64,000 nucleotides of DNA from Oceanospirillum sp048270425 (GCA_048270425.1 JBLWSY010000016.1:29680-93679); one strand, 5' to 3'; counted from the stretch's first letter, positions 26,423 to 36,500 are shown. Notes: generated by a model from the sequence alone, not told the origin. Numbers and translations: made by a program.

Positions 26423-27091
26423 GTGGATTTCATTTTTTCTGCCGGTGGCTGGCTTATGCTGCCGATAGTCGCCTCATCTGTGGCTGCGGCTGCAATTATT
26501 TTTGAGCGTTTCTGGGTATTGCGACGCGAGAGGATTGCGCCGTCAGCTTTGAGGCAACAGGTGGTTCGTCAGGCTCTGTCTGCTCCCATGTCGTCGACTC
26601 AGCTTTATGAACTGGAACAAAGCTCGCCGCTGGGCTTTCTGTTTGCCGCAGGCTTGCGTAATTTGGAATTCAGCCGGGATGTGATGAAGGAATCCATCGA
26701 GGAAGCCGCCGCAGCTGTTGTTCATGAACTGGAACGTTTCCTGAGTCTTTTAGGCTCTATCGCAGCGATCACACCACTGCTCGGCCTGCTGGGCACGGTT
26801 TTGGGCATGATCGACGTATTTGCCGTCATTATGGAGCAGGGGGCGGGTAAAGCTCCGGCCTTAGCCGGAGGAATCTCTCAGGCTCTTGTGACCACTGCCG
26901 CAGGACTTTCCGTAGCGATCCCGGCTGTGTTATTCCATCGTTTCTTTGAGCGGCGGGTGCAGGATATGGTTGTGCATCTTGAGCAGGAATCGATCAAGCT
27001 GGTTGATGAGTTATACGGTCAGCGTGCTAAAGACAGTGGTGAAAGCTCTTCATTATTGCAGGATCGTAAGCGTAAGGTTGTTTCAGCGTGA
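26423..27091 (+). CDS. exbB: MotA/TolQ/ExbB-family proton channel protein
   Basis: Proton-channel subunit that with ExbD energises an outer-membrane or envelope process. It has 222 residues from a GTG start at 26423, chosen for the AAAGGA site six bases upstream; a TTG 21 bases earlier is in frame but less well placed. It has one N-terminal helix and two C-terminal helices, with the family segment PLLGLLGTVLGMIDVF and the later GISQALVTTAAGLSVAIPAV. It overlaps exbD by four bases. Its position before msbA and lpxK suggests that this pair serves lipid A or envelope transport rather than a particular TonB receptor; that is inference. Confidence 0.92.
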   Translation: MDFIFSAGGWLMLPIVASSVAAAAIIFERFWVLRRERIAPSALRQQVVRQALSAPMSSTQLYELEQSSPLGFLFAAGLRNLEFSRDVMKESIEEAAAAVVHELERFLSLLGSIAAITPLLGLLGTVLGMIDVFAVIMEQGAGKAPALAGGISQALVTTAAGLSVAIPAVLFHRFFERRVQDMVVHLEQESIKLVDELYGQRAKDSGESSSLLQDRKRKVVSA

Positions 27092-27489
27092 AATTTCAGC
27101 GTAGAAGCTCTGAGCCTGTCAGTCTGAATTTAACGCCTCTGATCGATGTGGTATTTCTACTGCTGATTTTTTTTATGGTATCCACCACTTTTGATGAGAG
27201 TTCAGAGCTGGAGTTACAGCTGCCGAAAACTGTGAATGGGCAGCATTCAGATCAGCCCGCCTCTCTGAAAATTGAGGTTCCGGAGACTGGTTCTGTCTAT
27301 CTGAACGGCAAAGCTGTTGATGATTTGGCTAAGTCATTAAAGGTATTTCTGACTCAGAAAAGTGCGCCTGAACGCGTGATAGTGATTGCTGATGAAAGAG
27401 CCCGTCACGGCCAGGTAACCCAGGTATTGGATACACTGGCAGGAGCAGGCCTGACGCAAGTTAGTTTTCAGACTCGTTTTACTGATTGA
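27088..27489 (+). CDS. exbD: ExbD/TolR family protein
   Basis: Partner of the preceding channel subunit. It has 133 residues with a short basic cytoplasmic start, one membrane helix carrying the conserved proton-path aspartate in LTPLIDVVFLLLIFFMV, then a periplasmic domain. The ATG overlaps the exbB stop (ATGA). A 41-base spacer with an AAGGAT site leads to msbA. Confidence 0.93.
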   Translation: MKFQRRSSEPVSLNLTPLIDVVFLLLIFFMVSTTFDESSELELQLPKTVNGQHSDQPASLKIEVPETGSVYLNGKAVDDLAKSLKVFLTQKSAPERVIVIADERARHGQVTQVLDTLAGAGLTQVSFQTRFTD

Positions 27490-27530
27490 TTAGAGTTATT
27501 TAAGACATTGTTTAGTTAAGGATCATTTTT

Positions 27531-29294
27531 TTGAAAAGCATTGAAAGTTCTTCTTCGGAAAGTGCGGGCAAGATTTACCGAAGGCTTCTTGGCTATGTCA
27601 GGCCTTATGCCTTAGCTTTTGCTATGAGTGTTTTTGGTTATGTGTTGTATGCCGGTGCGAGTACGGCATTTGCGGAGTTAATGCGTTATTTGATTGATAC
27701 GGTGGAAAAAGGTGATTCGCAGTTCCGTATCATTTTTCCTCTGCTGATGATTTTGGCATTTGCAGTCCGTGGACTGGGAACTTTCCTGGGTGTCTACTTT
27801 ATGGCGATTGTCTCCCGGGGGATTGTGCATGACTTACGCTGCCAGTTGTTTGATAAATATCTGGTTTTGCCTGTGAGCTACTTCGATAGTCGATCTTCCG
27901 GTCATTTGATCTCAAAGATTACTTTTGTTGCAGATCAGGTGACGCAAGCGGCTTCGAATGCAATTACCGTTGTTATTCGGGAAGGACTCTTTGTGATCGG
28001 CCTGTTGGCTTACCTTTTCTATAACAACTGGAAGCTGACTCTGATATTCATTGCTCTGTCTCCTTTAATTGGCGTCATCGTCAGCTATACCAGTAAACGT
28101 TTTCGGAAGATCAGTAAAGGCATTCAGAAATCGATGGGGGATGTCACGCATGTTGCATCAGAGTCCATCGGAGGGTTTCGGGTTGTCAGAGCTTTTGGTG
28201 GCGAAGAATACGAGCGAACTCGCTTTGTTGCCGCCAGTGATAAAAGCAGGCAACAGTTTCTGAAAATGGCTGTGACTAAGGCCTTGAGTACTCCGCTGGT
28301 TCAGTTGATTGTGGCGCTTGCTATGGGGGTCTTGGTTTGGTTGGCTTTGTCTCCTGAAGTAATGAGTGGCATGACGCCCGGTGAATTTATTGCCTTTATT
28401 ACTGCTGCATCACTTATGGCGAAACCGATTCGTCAGCTAACGAACGTCAATAGTATTATTCAGAAAGGCGTTGCCGCAGCTTCGGATCTTTTCGAACAGT
28501 TTGATGAAGTGCCAGAGCCTGATAATGGTCAAGTTGATGCCGGACGCGTTCAGGGAGAGGTTAATATCCAAGGGGTAACGTTCAGCTATCCTAATGCTGA
28601 AAAGCAGGTATTGAAAGGCATTAACTGCCAGGCTAAAGCTGGGCAAGTAGTTGCGCTTGTGGGGCGCTCTGGTAGTGGCAAATCAACACTTGTAAATCTT
28701 ATTCCTCGTTTTTACGAGCCAACTTCAGGCACTATTCGTATTGATGGGACGGATATTGCTGAGTTCACCGTTGCAAGCCTTCGCCGTCAGATCTCTATGG
28801 TGACGCAACAGGTCACACTTTTTAACGATACCGTCGCGAACAACATTGCTTATGGTCAGCCTGATGCGACCCGAGAGCAGATAGAAGCCGCTGCAAAATC
28901 GGCTTATGCGATGTCCTTTATCGAAGAACTGCCTGAAGGTTTGGATACTCTGGTGGGTGATAATGGTGTGCTTCTCTCTGGTGGGCAGAGACAGCGTTTG
29001 GCGATTGCCCGGGCAATCCTGAAGGATGCGCCAATTCTGATCCTTGATGAGGCGACCTCAGCACTGGATACCGAATCTGAGCGCTATATTCAGAAAGCGC
29101 TGGACGAGGTGATGAAGAACCGGACCACCTTTGTGATTGCCCACCGTCTGTCTACCATTGAAAATGCTGACATCATTATGGTGATGGATCAGGGCGAGAT
29201 TATCGAGTCTGGCAGCCATAAAGAGCTGCTGGTAAAAGAAGGGGCATACGCCCAGCTGCATGCGATGCAGTTCAGTGAGGACAGTGAGGCCTAA
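27531..29294 (+). CDS. msbA: Lipid A export ABC transporter MsbA
   Basis: Homodimeric flippase that moves lipid A-core across the inner membrane. It has 587 residues: a six-helix membrane domain (about 20-320) and an ATPase domain (about 340-580) with Walker A GRSGSGKSTLVN, signature LSGGQRQRLAIARA, Walker B ILILDEATSALD and the H-loop IAHRLSTIE. It uses a TTG start with AAGGAT eight bases upstream. lpxK begins two bases after the stop, the usual msbA-lpxK pair. Confidence 0.95.
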   Translation: MKSIESSSSESAGKIYRRLLGYVRPYALAFAMSVFGYVLYAGASTAFAELMRYLIDTVEKGDSQFRIIFPLLMILAFAVRGLGTFLGVYFMAIVSRGIVHDLRCQLFDKYLVLPVSYFDSRSSGHLISKITFVADQVTQAASNAITVVIREGLFVIGLLAYLFYNNWKLTLIFIALSPLIGVIVSYTSKRFRKISKGIQKSMGDVTHVASESIGGFRVVRAFGGEEYERTRFVAASDKSRQQFLKMAVTKALSTPLVQLIVALAMGVLVWLALSPEVMSGMTPGEFIAFITAASLMAKPIRQLTNVNSIIQKGVAAASDLFEQFDEVPEPDNGQVDAGRVQGEVNIQGVTFSYPNAEKQVLKGINCQAKAGQVVALVGRSGSGKSTLVNLIPRFYEPTSGTIRIDGTDIAEFTVASLRRQISMVTQQVTLFNDTVANNIAYGQPDATREQIEAAAKSAYAMSFIEELPEGLDTLVGDNGVLLSGGQRQRLAIARAILKDAPILILDEATSALDTESERYIQKALDEVMKNRTTFVIAHRLSTIENADIIMVMDQGEIIESGSHKELLVKEGAYAQLHAMQFSEDSEA

Positions 29295-29296
29295 CT

Positions 29297-30337
29297 GTGA
29301 AAGCACTGGAGAAAGCCTGGTATTCAGGAGCCAAGTGGCCTTTGCTGCTTTGGCCCCTCGAAGGGATTTACCAACATCTGGCCCGCAAGGATCAGGAAAA
29401 GAAACTGGCGTGTCAGAAACCTTTACCGGTGCCTGTGATTGTTGTTGGTAATGTCACCGTTGGTGGCACGGGTAAGTCTCCGATGGTTTCTCTGCTTTGT
29501 CGTGTTCTGCAGCATCATGGCTGGCGCCCGGGTGTGATCAGTCGGGGTTATGGTGGCAAAAAGACCAATAGTCCTGTTGCTGTCACCGCTGAGAGTGATG
29601 CCAGAGAAGTTGGTGATGAGCCGGTTATGCTTGCCGCGCAGACAGAGTGTCCGGTTGTGATTGATCAGGACCGTTACCGTGCCGCGGCAGCCTTGTTAAA
29701 CAAAGACTTTTTTCATAAGAATTTTCCCGGACATACCGCCTGTAATCTGATTATCAGTGACGATGGTCTTCAGCACCTGAGTCTGCCCCGGGATATTGAA
29801 TGGGTTATCATTGATGCCAGTCGAGGGCTGGGTAATGGTCATTGCCTGCCTGTGGGGCCGTTGAGAGAGCCAGCAGATCGTCTAAAAAAAGCGACCTTGG
29901 TCTTTGCCAATGGCAGTATAAGGCCTCTGGATATTGCCGGTGTCCAGGCACAGCCGATGAAACTTGCTCCCCGCTATTGGCGAAATCTTCGTACCGGTGA
30001 AACCTTCTCTGCCAGTCGTCCTCCTTTTAAAACTTCTGAACGTCGTCCGGCTTTTGCGATGGCAGGCATTGGTAATCCGGAGCGTTTTTTTCAGACCTTA
30101 GAGGATCTGGAAGTCCATATCGAACGACATCCGTTTCCCGATCACCATATCTTTAAAGATCATGAAGTACCGGATGGTCGAGTAGTGCTGATGACCGCTA
30201 AAGATGCGGTTAAATGCCGTTCGTTTAGCGAAGAAACTCACTGGGCTTTAGATGTCGAAGCCAGAATTAAGCCGGAATTAATTGAAAATCTACACCATCA
30301 ACTCGTTAATGTTTTAAAGAGAAAACACCATGGATAA
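29297..30337 (+). CDS. lpxK: Tetraacyldisaccharide 4'-kinase
   Basis: Adds the 4'-phosphate to the lipid A precursor in the inner membrane. It has 346 residues with an N-terminal hydrophobic, membrane-associating segment and the P-loop-like VTVGGTGKSPMVSLL at about residues 54-68; ISRGYGGK and ISDDGLQHLSL are further family landmarks. GTG start. The 3' end overlaps the Trm112-like gene by eight bases. Confidence 0.95.
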   Translation: MKALEKAWYSGAKWPLLLWPLEGIYQHLARKDQEKKLACQKPLPVPVIVVGNVTVGGTGKSPMVSLLCRVLQHHGWRPGVISRGYGGKKTNSPVAVTAESDAREVGDEPVMLAAQTECPVVIDQDRYRAAAALLNKDFFHKNFPGHTACNLIISDDGLQHLSLPRDIEWVIIDASRGLGNGHCLPVGPLREPADRLKKATLVFANGSIRPLDIAGVQAQPMKLAPRYWRNLRTGETFSASRPPFKTSERRPAFAMAGIGNPERFFQTLEDLEVHIERHPFPDHHIFKDHEVPDGRVVLMTAKDAVKCRSFSEETHWALDVEARIKPELIENLHHQLVNVLKRKHHG

Positions 30338-30515
30338 GCAGTTACTAGCACTTCTGGTTTGCCCCGTTTGTCAGGGTAAACTGGTCTATAAAAAAGAACA
30401 GAATGAACTGATCTGCAAGCCTGATGGTCTGGCTTTCCCGATTCGTGACAATATTCCGGTGATGCTGGAAAACGAAGCGCGCACACTGACTGCTGATGAG
30501 CGTCTGGAAAAGTAA
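30330..30515 (+). CDS. ycaR: Trm112/YcaR family zinc-ribbon-like protein
   Basis: Protein of 61 residues. It has the N-terminal pair LLVCPVCQGKL and the segment DGLAFPIRDNIPVML that mark the Trm112/UPF0434 family, which in other organisms activates methyltransferases; the bacterial role is unclear. Only the first CxxC is kept. It overlaps lpxK by eight bases and precedes kdsB, the usual order in gammaproteobacteria. Confidence 0.93.
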   Translation: MDKQLLALLVCPVCQGKLVYKKEQNELICKPDGLAFPIRDNIPVMLENEARTLTADERLEK

Positions 30516-30553
30516 GCGGCTTATCGCTTAACCCAGTTTTTAAGGATCCGATC

Positions 30554-31330
30554 ATGTCATTTACTGTTGTCATCCCCGCACGTTTTGCGTCATCACGTTT
30601 ACCGGGTAAGCCTTTGTTAGATATTGAAGGTAAACCTATGTTGCAGCGGGTGTATGAGCAGGCTCAGAAAAGTGAAGCCAGTCGTATTATTATTGCCACG
30701 GATGATCAGCGAATTGCAGAAGCCGCCAGTGGTTTTGGTGCCGAGGTGTGCCTGACATCTGATCAACACCCTTCCGGTACCGATCGGCTGCAGGAAGTCG
30801 CTCAGACGTTAGGCTTTTATGCGGATGATATTATCGTTAATGTTCAGGGGGATGAGCCCCTGATCCCGCCACGTCTGATTAATCAGGTTGCGCATAATCT
30901 TGCCGCTGACCCGGCTGCTGGTATCTCCACCTTATGCGAACAAATTGAAGACCTTGCAGCGGTTCATAACCCGAATGTGGTCAAGGTAGTAACTGATGCA
31001 CGTGGCTATGCGCTTTATTTCTCACGGGCAACCATCTCTTGGGCCCGGGATGCTTTTTCCGAAGCGTTGAATCAGCTGCCGCCATCACCGCTTTACCGTC
31101 ATATCGGTCTCTACGGTTATCGGGTAAAAATGCTGAATGACTTTGTCAGCTGGCAGCCAGCGCCTATTGAGCAGGCGGAACAGTTGGAACAGCTACGGGC
31201 GCTCTGGAATGGTGTGCGTATTCATGTTGCGGTTGCCGATGAACGCCATCCGGCGGGCGTTGATACGGCTGAAGACCTGGAACGGGTGCGTGTTCATATA
31301 CGTCACCAACTGGCGAAGGGTGAGCGTTAA
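30554..31330 (+). CDS. kdsB: 3-deoxy-manno-octulosonate cytidylyltransferase
   Basis: Activates Kdo to CMP-Kdo for lipopolysaccharide core synthesis. It has 258 residues. The nucleotidyltransferase N-terminus VVIPARFASSRLPGKPL, IIVNVQGDEPLIPP and the HIGLYGYR segment are diagnostic. AAGGATC precedes the ATG. The last base of its stop is the first base of the phosphatase start, so the two are coupled. Confidence 0.96.
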   Translation: MSFTVVIPARFASSRLPGKPLLDIEGKPMLQRVYEQAQKSEASRIIIATDDQRIAEAASGFGAEVCLTSDQHPSGTDRLQEVAQTLGFYADDIIVNVQGDEPLIPPRLINQVAHNLAADPAAGISTLCEQIEDLAAVHNPNVVKVVTDARGYALYFSRATISWARDAFSEALNQLPPSPLYRHIGLYGYRVKMLNDFVSWQPAPIEQAEQLEQLRALWNGVRIHVAVADERHPAGVDTAEDLERVRVHIRHQLAKGER

Positions 31331-31812
31331 TGTCACGGATTAAGGTTTTATTTGTTTGCTTGGGCAATATCTGCCGTTCGCCGACAGCTGATGGCGTTTT
31401 CCGTAAACAGGTAGCTGATGCCGGCCTGCAGGATCTGATTGAGATTGATTCCGCTGGGACCGCTGCCTGGCATATCGGTAAGTCTCCGGACCCACGTACT
31501 CAGGAGGCCGCGGCAAGTCGTGGCTATGATCTGAGTGGGCTGAGAGCCCGTCAGGCTGTTGTTGAAGACTTTTACGAGTATGACCACATTTTAGCGATGG
31601 ATCTGAGTAACCTCGAAAATCTGCAACAGATTAGACCGGCTGATGCTACTGCCCGATTGGGATTGTTTCTTGATTATGCTCCTCAGCTGGGTGTTAAAGA
31701 GGTTCCCGATCCTTATTACGGTGGAGCAGATGGTTTTGAGCAAGTTTTGGATCTGGTGGAAGCTGCCGGAAAAAATCTGCTGGTAGAACTGGTTCTTCAT
31801 CACGACAGTTAA
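31330..31812 (+). CDS. Low-molecular-weight protein-tyrosine phosphatase
   Basis: Cytoplasmic phosphatase of 160 residues. The active-site loop is C10-L-G-N-I-C-R16 followed by SP, and the general acid is D127 in VPDPYYGG. It is placed between kdsB and murB, as in Pseudomonas. Relatives dephosphorylate bacterial tyrosine kinases of polysaccharide export, but no such kinase is in the window, so the target is unknown. Confidence 0.93.
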   Translation: MSRIKVLFVCLGNICRSPTADGVFRKQVADAGLQDLIEIDSAGTAAWHIGKSPDPRTQEAAASRGYDLSGLRARQAVVEDFYEYDHILAMDLSNLENLQQIRPADATARLGLFLDYAPQLGVKEVPDPYYGGADGFEQVLDLVEAAGKNLLVELVLHHDS

Positions 31813-31883
31813 CTCGATTTGCCAATTGCTTCCGGATCGGCAATTCACCTCTACTGCAAAAACTATCGTTAAGTGAGCATTTC

Positions 31884-32930
31884 GTGTCTCTATCTCAATA
31901 TCTGACCTCCCTTGAAGAACAGAAAGACCTGCGGCCTTTTAATACGCTGGGTTTTTCTGCCCGTGCAGATTATTTTTGTCAGCCTGAATCTGTTGATGCC
32001 TGTCAGCAGGCCCTTGAGTGGGCCCGGGAGCGTAAGCTGCCGGTTTTTGCTTTAGGTGGAGGGAGTAACCTGATTCTTGCCGCAGATATTGCCGGGTTGA
32101 CCTTGCAGATGAATAACCAGCAGAGAGAGTATCAGCCCCAGTCCGATGGCAGTGTTCTGATTACCGTAGGAGCGGGTGTTGTCTGGCATGATCTGGTGAT
32201 GGAAACCGCTGGAAAAGGCTTATTTGGTCTTGAGAATCTGGCTTTGATACCGGGCCGAGTCGGGGCTGCTCCGGTTCAGAATATCGGGGCCTACGGCACA
32301 GAGCTTGCTGATGTGCTGGAGTCTGTTGAGGTGATTCGGGTCATTGATGGCCTGCAAATGACGTTCAGCCGGGATGAGTGTTGTTTTGGCTACAGAGATA
32401 GTATTTTCAAGTCTGAGTCTTATCAGCAAGGCCATGAGAATCAGTCCGTTATTACTGCGTTGGTGCTGAGGTTGCAGACTAAGGCCGAACCTAAACTGGG
32501 TTATGGTGATCTGGCAGCTCAGCTTGAAGGCAAAGAATTAACGCCGCTTGCCATCGCTGAAGCCGTGTGTTCGATTCGTCGCAGCAAACTACCGGATCCT
32601 GTCGAGGTAGGCAATGCCGGCAGCTTCTTTAAAAACCCTGTTGTTCCTCTGATGCAGGCTGAAATCTTAAAAGAGCGTTATCCTGAGATGCCCTTGTATC
32701 CGGCCGGAGCTGGTTTTGCTAAATTGGCCGCTGGCTGGCTGATTCAGCAGTGCGGCTTTAAAGGTACCAAAAGAGGTGCCGTTGGAGTCTATTCTAAACA
32801 AGCATTGGTACTGGTGCATTTTGGCAATGGCTCTGCCAGTGAGCTGCTGGAATTAGCTGATGAGATTGTCTCAGAAGTGGAACGTCGTTTTCAGGTTCGA
32901 CTGGAAAGGGAGCCACAGCTGATAAGCTGA
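31884..32930 (+). CDS. murB: UDP-N-acetylenolpyruvoylglucosamine reductase
   Basis: FAD enzyme that reduces UDP-GlcNAc-enolpyruvate to UDP-MurNAc in peptidoglycan precursor synthesis. It has 348 residues, a type I MurB with the FAD-binding ALGGGSNLI, IPGRVGAAPVQNIGAYG, and the catalytic serine in GNAGSFFKNP. It uses a GTG start with only a weak upstream site. It closes the exbB-to-murB run and is followed by a terminator. Confidence 0.95.
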   Translation: MSLSQYLTSLEEQKDLRPFNTLGFSARADYFCQPESVDACQQALEWARERKLPVFALGGGSNLILAADIAGLTLQMNNQQREYQPQSDGSVLITVGAGVVWHDLVMETAGKGLFGLENLALIPGRVGAAPVQNIGAYGTELADVLESVEVIRVIDGLQMTFSRDECCFGYRDSIFKSESYQQGHENQSVITALVLRLQTKAEPKLGYGDLAAQLEGKELTPLAIAEAVCSIRRSKLPDPVEVGNAGSFFKNPVVPLMQAEILKERYPEMPLYPAGAGFAKLAAGWLIQQCGFKGTKRGAVGVYSKQALVLVHFGNGSASELLELADEIVSEVERRFQVRLEREPQLIS

Positions 32931-32942
32931 ATACAATTAAAG

Positions 32943-32966
32943 AGGCTGCGTCGGCAGCCTTTTTTG
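32943..32966 (+). terminator. Terminator after murB
   Basis: Seven-base-pair GC-rich stem AGGCTGC / GCAGCCT, loop GTCG, then a run of T, 12 bases after the murB stop. Confidence 0.85.
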
Positions 32967-33016
32967 TTTCTGATCTTTGCTTTGGCGGCTTTGCTGTCAT
33001 CCTGTTGACTTAAAGT

Positions 33017-33051
33017 GTTCACTGTTTTGTCTGTATCTGTTCACTGCTTTG
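33017..33051 (+). repeat. Short direct repeat upstream of a small gene
   Basis: GTTCACTG-x-TTTG occurs at 33017-33029 and 33039-33051 with 22 bases between repeat starts (about two helical turns), in the spacer between murB and the 104-residue gene. It could be a pair of regulator-binding sites; only the repeat itself is seen. Confidence 0.4.
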
Positions 33052-33134
33052 ACACGTTGTAAATCCATTCTTTGTTTGTGGTTAATGGATGCAGGTGCGT
33101 CCCCCAATATTTCCCAGCCCACAGCAGGTGATTT

Positions 33135-33449
33135 ATGAATGCACGGACGAAAGCTGAATTACTTTGTTCAAACAAGTTTCATTCTACGCTACCTCAGCCT
33201 GGTCAGGCTTCCAGCGCTGGTCAACAAGTAAAGCCGTTAATCGTTAAGGCCCGGCAGCATCAAAAGGAGGATAACCCTGTCATTCGTCACCTGGATAGCC
33301 TACAGGGTCAGCTTTCGCAGCAGCTGGACAGTCTGAATACTGTTGTTGAGTCGATGCAGCGAATCAGTGACATCATGGACCGCATGGCGAAGAAAAACTG
33401 TAAGTTAAACAGTGGTGCTGAACTGATTGATCCTAACCGGAAGCGCTAA
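33135..33449 (+). CDS. Small hypothetical protein with predicted coiled coil
   Basis: Protein of 104 residues that I do not recognise. The first ~45 residues are polar and probably disordered. Residues ~50-85 (HLDSLQGQLSQQLDSLNTV and the following VESMQRISDIMDRMAKK) form a likely amphipathic coiled coil. No signal peptide or membrane segment. AGGTGA four bases before the ATG and a terminator just after the stop support a real, separately transcribed gene. It is convergent with rne. Confidence 0.6.
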   Translation: MNARTKAELLCSNKFHSTLPQPGQASSAGQQVKPLIVKARQHQKEDNPVIRHLDSLQGQLSQQLDSLNTVVESMQRISDIMDRMAKKNCKLNSGAELIDPNRKR

Positions 33450-33480
33450 TGCAGACGTGTTCTTGCTGTAACAGGCAATA

Positions 33481-33510
33481 AAAAACCCAGTCATAAGACT
33501 GGGTTTTTTG
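33481..33510. terminator. Bidirectional terminator between the small gene and rne
   Basis: A 12-base-pair perfect stem AAAAACCCAGTC / GACTGGGTTTTT with loop ATAA can serve both convergent genes. Confidence 0.9.
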
Positions 33511-33546
33511 CGGTTGTTACTCTGCCCTGGGAATCAGGGCTGGGTT

Positions 33547-36500
33547 TTATTCCCGATCCAGACGAGGGTCGTTAGCAACACGGCCAGAGCGAGGTTTGCG
33601 CTCACGTGTTTTCTTAACAACATCTTTCTTTTCCGGCAGAGCAATCGCTTCGTCGTTCGGCTTCAGAGTTGGAATCTTCAGCTCTACGTCACCATTTTCT
33701 TTTGCGATTTTGGCGCGTACCTTACGGCTGACACGCTTTCTTGGTTGAGCTTCTGCAGCTGGAGCTTCTTCGGCTACTGGTTGAGTCGCTTCAGTTGCTT
33801 TCACAGCGGTTGGTGTTTCTTGAGTTGCAGCGGCTTCAGCAGGAGCAGATTCAACAGCAGAAGCTTCTTCAACAACTTCAACAGGAGCGGCTTGTTCAGC
33901 TTCTACAGGAGCTTCTTCTTTAGCTTCAGTCGGTTCTTTAGCTTCAGCCGACAGGGCTTCTTCCTCTGTAGTTACACTGGCTTCAGCCTCTGCAATTTCA
34001 ACGGTTTCACTGTGCTGCGCTGCCTCTGCAGCAACCGGAGTCGTTGTATCAACAGCTTGCTCTGTTTCAGCAGTAGCCGTCGGAGCTTCGGCCACCAGCA
34101 CTTCTTCAGTCCGGGCTTCTTCAGTAGCGGGAGCTTCTTCAACCTTGGTTGCTTCAGTGTTTTCAACAACGTCAACATTTTCAGCAGGTTCAGTCGTTTT
34201 AGCGGTTTCAGTTACTTTGGCTGATTCAACCGGAGCACTCTGAGTGCCACCTGCAGGAACCGAGGCTGCTTTAGCTGCTTCTGCTGCACTTTCAGCATCA
34301 GCCTGGACAGAAGGTTCTTCAGTCTGAGACGCGATAGTCGCTTCTGCTTTTGCCCAGATAGCTTTAGCGGTTTCTTTGCTCTGAGTTTCTTCAGGAGCCG
34401 CTTTTTTCTCTTCTGCCTTTTTCTCTTCCGCCAGAACCGGTTCAGCCTGTGGTGTCACTTCAGGTTTTGGCTGAGGTGTAGCCGGAGCTTCTGTCGGTGC
34501 GTTATCCGCTACAGTCTGAGTTTGGTTTTCAGCCTGTTCTGCACCTTCGCCATTGCGATTGCGACGACGACGGCGAGGGTTGTTGCGGGTACGTTTGTTC
34601 TTCGGACGATTGTTCTCACGAGCCTCAGCCTGCGCTTTCTGCTCCTGAGTGTCTTCCGAAGTGTTCTCAGTAACGTCTTTGACATCTTTTGCTTTCTGGT
34701 CGCGATTCTGACGTTTGCGGTCATTATTGCGATCTGAATTGCGCTCGTTACGCTTGTCTGACTTCTTGTTGTCGGACTTACGATCAGGCTGTGTCGCTTT
34801 ATCATCCTGCTCTTCACGAGCGTTGCGCTCATCGCGGTTGCGATTGTCGCGACGGTTGTCACGACGCGGCTTACGTTCGTTACGGCGACGGTTGCGGTTA
34901 GACTTATCGCGATTATTGCGGCTGTCTTTCTCAGAATCATCCTGAGTGGCTTTTTTCTCTTTTGCTGTGTTGTCGGAACTGTCACCAGCAAAGAGGTTAC
35001 CCAAGCCTTTGATCAGCTTGCTGAAGAAGCCTTCGGTCACAGCAGGCTTCTCTGCCTGTGGTGCCGTCGGAGCAGGGGTTGCAGGAACGACGCTTCGAAC
35101 CGCAGCCTGAGCACGCTCTACCGGCTTATTGACGGTGGCTTCTTCTTCTTTGTCCGTTGCTTCTGTACTGATTTCGAAGCTGGCTTCTTCCCCGGCGGCT
35201 TCCAGCTGGTCATCACGCAGACGGGACACTTCGTAGTGCGGTGTTTCCATATGCGGGTTAGGAACGATCAGCAGTTCAACACCCTGACGGGTTTCGATAT
35301 CGCTCAGGGTTTTGCGCTTCTCGTTCAGCAGGAAGGTTGCAACGCTCACCGGCAGAATGGCGCGGATCTGAGCAGTACGGTCTTTCATCGCTTCTTCTTC
35401 GATCAGGCGCATGATCGACAGAGCCAGAGACTGAACGTCACGGATGGTCCCCTGGCCTTCACAGCGCGGGCAGACCACACCGCTGGTTTCACCCAGAGAC
35501 GGACGCAGACGCTGACGGGACATTTCCATCAGACCAAAGCGGGAGATACGGCCGATCTGAACGCGGGCGCGATCCACTTTCAGGGCATCACGCATACGGT
35601 TTTCAACTTCACGCTGGTTTTTAACCGGCGTCATGTCGATAAAGTCGATAACGATCAGGCCGCCGATGTCACGCAGACGCAGCTGGCGGGCAATCTCATC
35701 GGCTGCTTCAAGGTTGGTATTCAGCGCCGTTTCTTCAATATCGCTGCCGCGGGTTGCGCGGGCAGAGTTGATATCAATAGAAACCAGTGCTTCGGTGTGG
35801 TCGATTACGATCGAACCACCGGAAGGTAGTTTCACTTCACGCTGGAAAGCCGTTTCGATCTGACTTTCGATCTGAAAGCGGCTGAACAGAGGAACAGGGT
35901 CTTCGTACGGCTTGATCTTGCTGCTGAAGCCCGGCATCACCTGCTGAATGAAGTTCATCGCTTCCTGGAAAACTTCCGGGTTATCGATCAGAACTTCACC
36001 AACGTCCTGGCGCAGGTAGTCGCGCATCGCACGGATGATAACGTTACTTTCCTGATACACCAGGAAAGGTGCTGGGCGCTCCATGGCCGCGCTTTTGATC
36101 GCATCCCACAGTTGCAGCAGGTAATCCAGATCCACCTGCAGTTCTTCTGCGCTACGGCCAACACCTGCGGTACGAACGATAACGCCCATATCGGAAGGGG
36201 TTTTAAGCTGGTTCATCGCATCGCGAAGCTGAGTACGGTCATCACCTTCGATACGGCGGGAGATACCACCAGCACGGGCGTTGTTTGGCATCAGAACCAG
36301 ATAGCGCCCCGCCAGGCTGACGAATGTGGTCAGGGCAGCGCCCTTATTACCACGTTCTTCTTTATCAACCTGAACGATAACCTCTGTGCCTTCTTTCACC
36401 ACATCTTTGATGTTGATGCGGCCCTGAATTTCAGACGGTTTTTTGCTGAAGTACTCTTTGGAGATCTCTTTCAGAGGCAGGAAACCGTGGCGCTCGGCAC

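Noticed and set aside
33508..34224. 238-codon plus-strand frame rich in Ser and Phe
   Set aside because: It is antisense to the low-complexity RNase E tail; its composition is the complement of Glu/Ala/Thr-rich codons.
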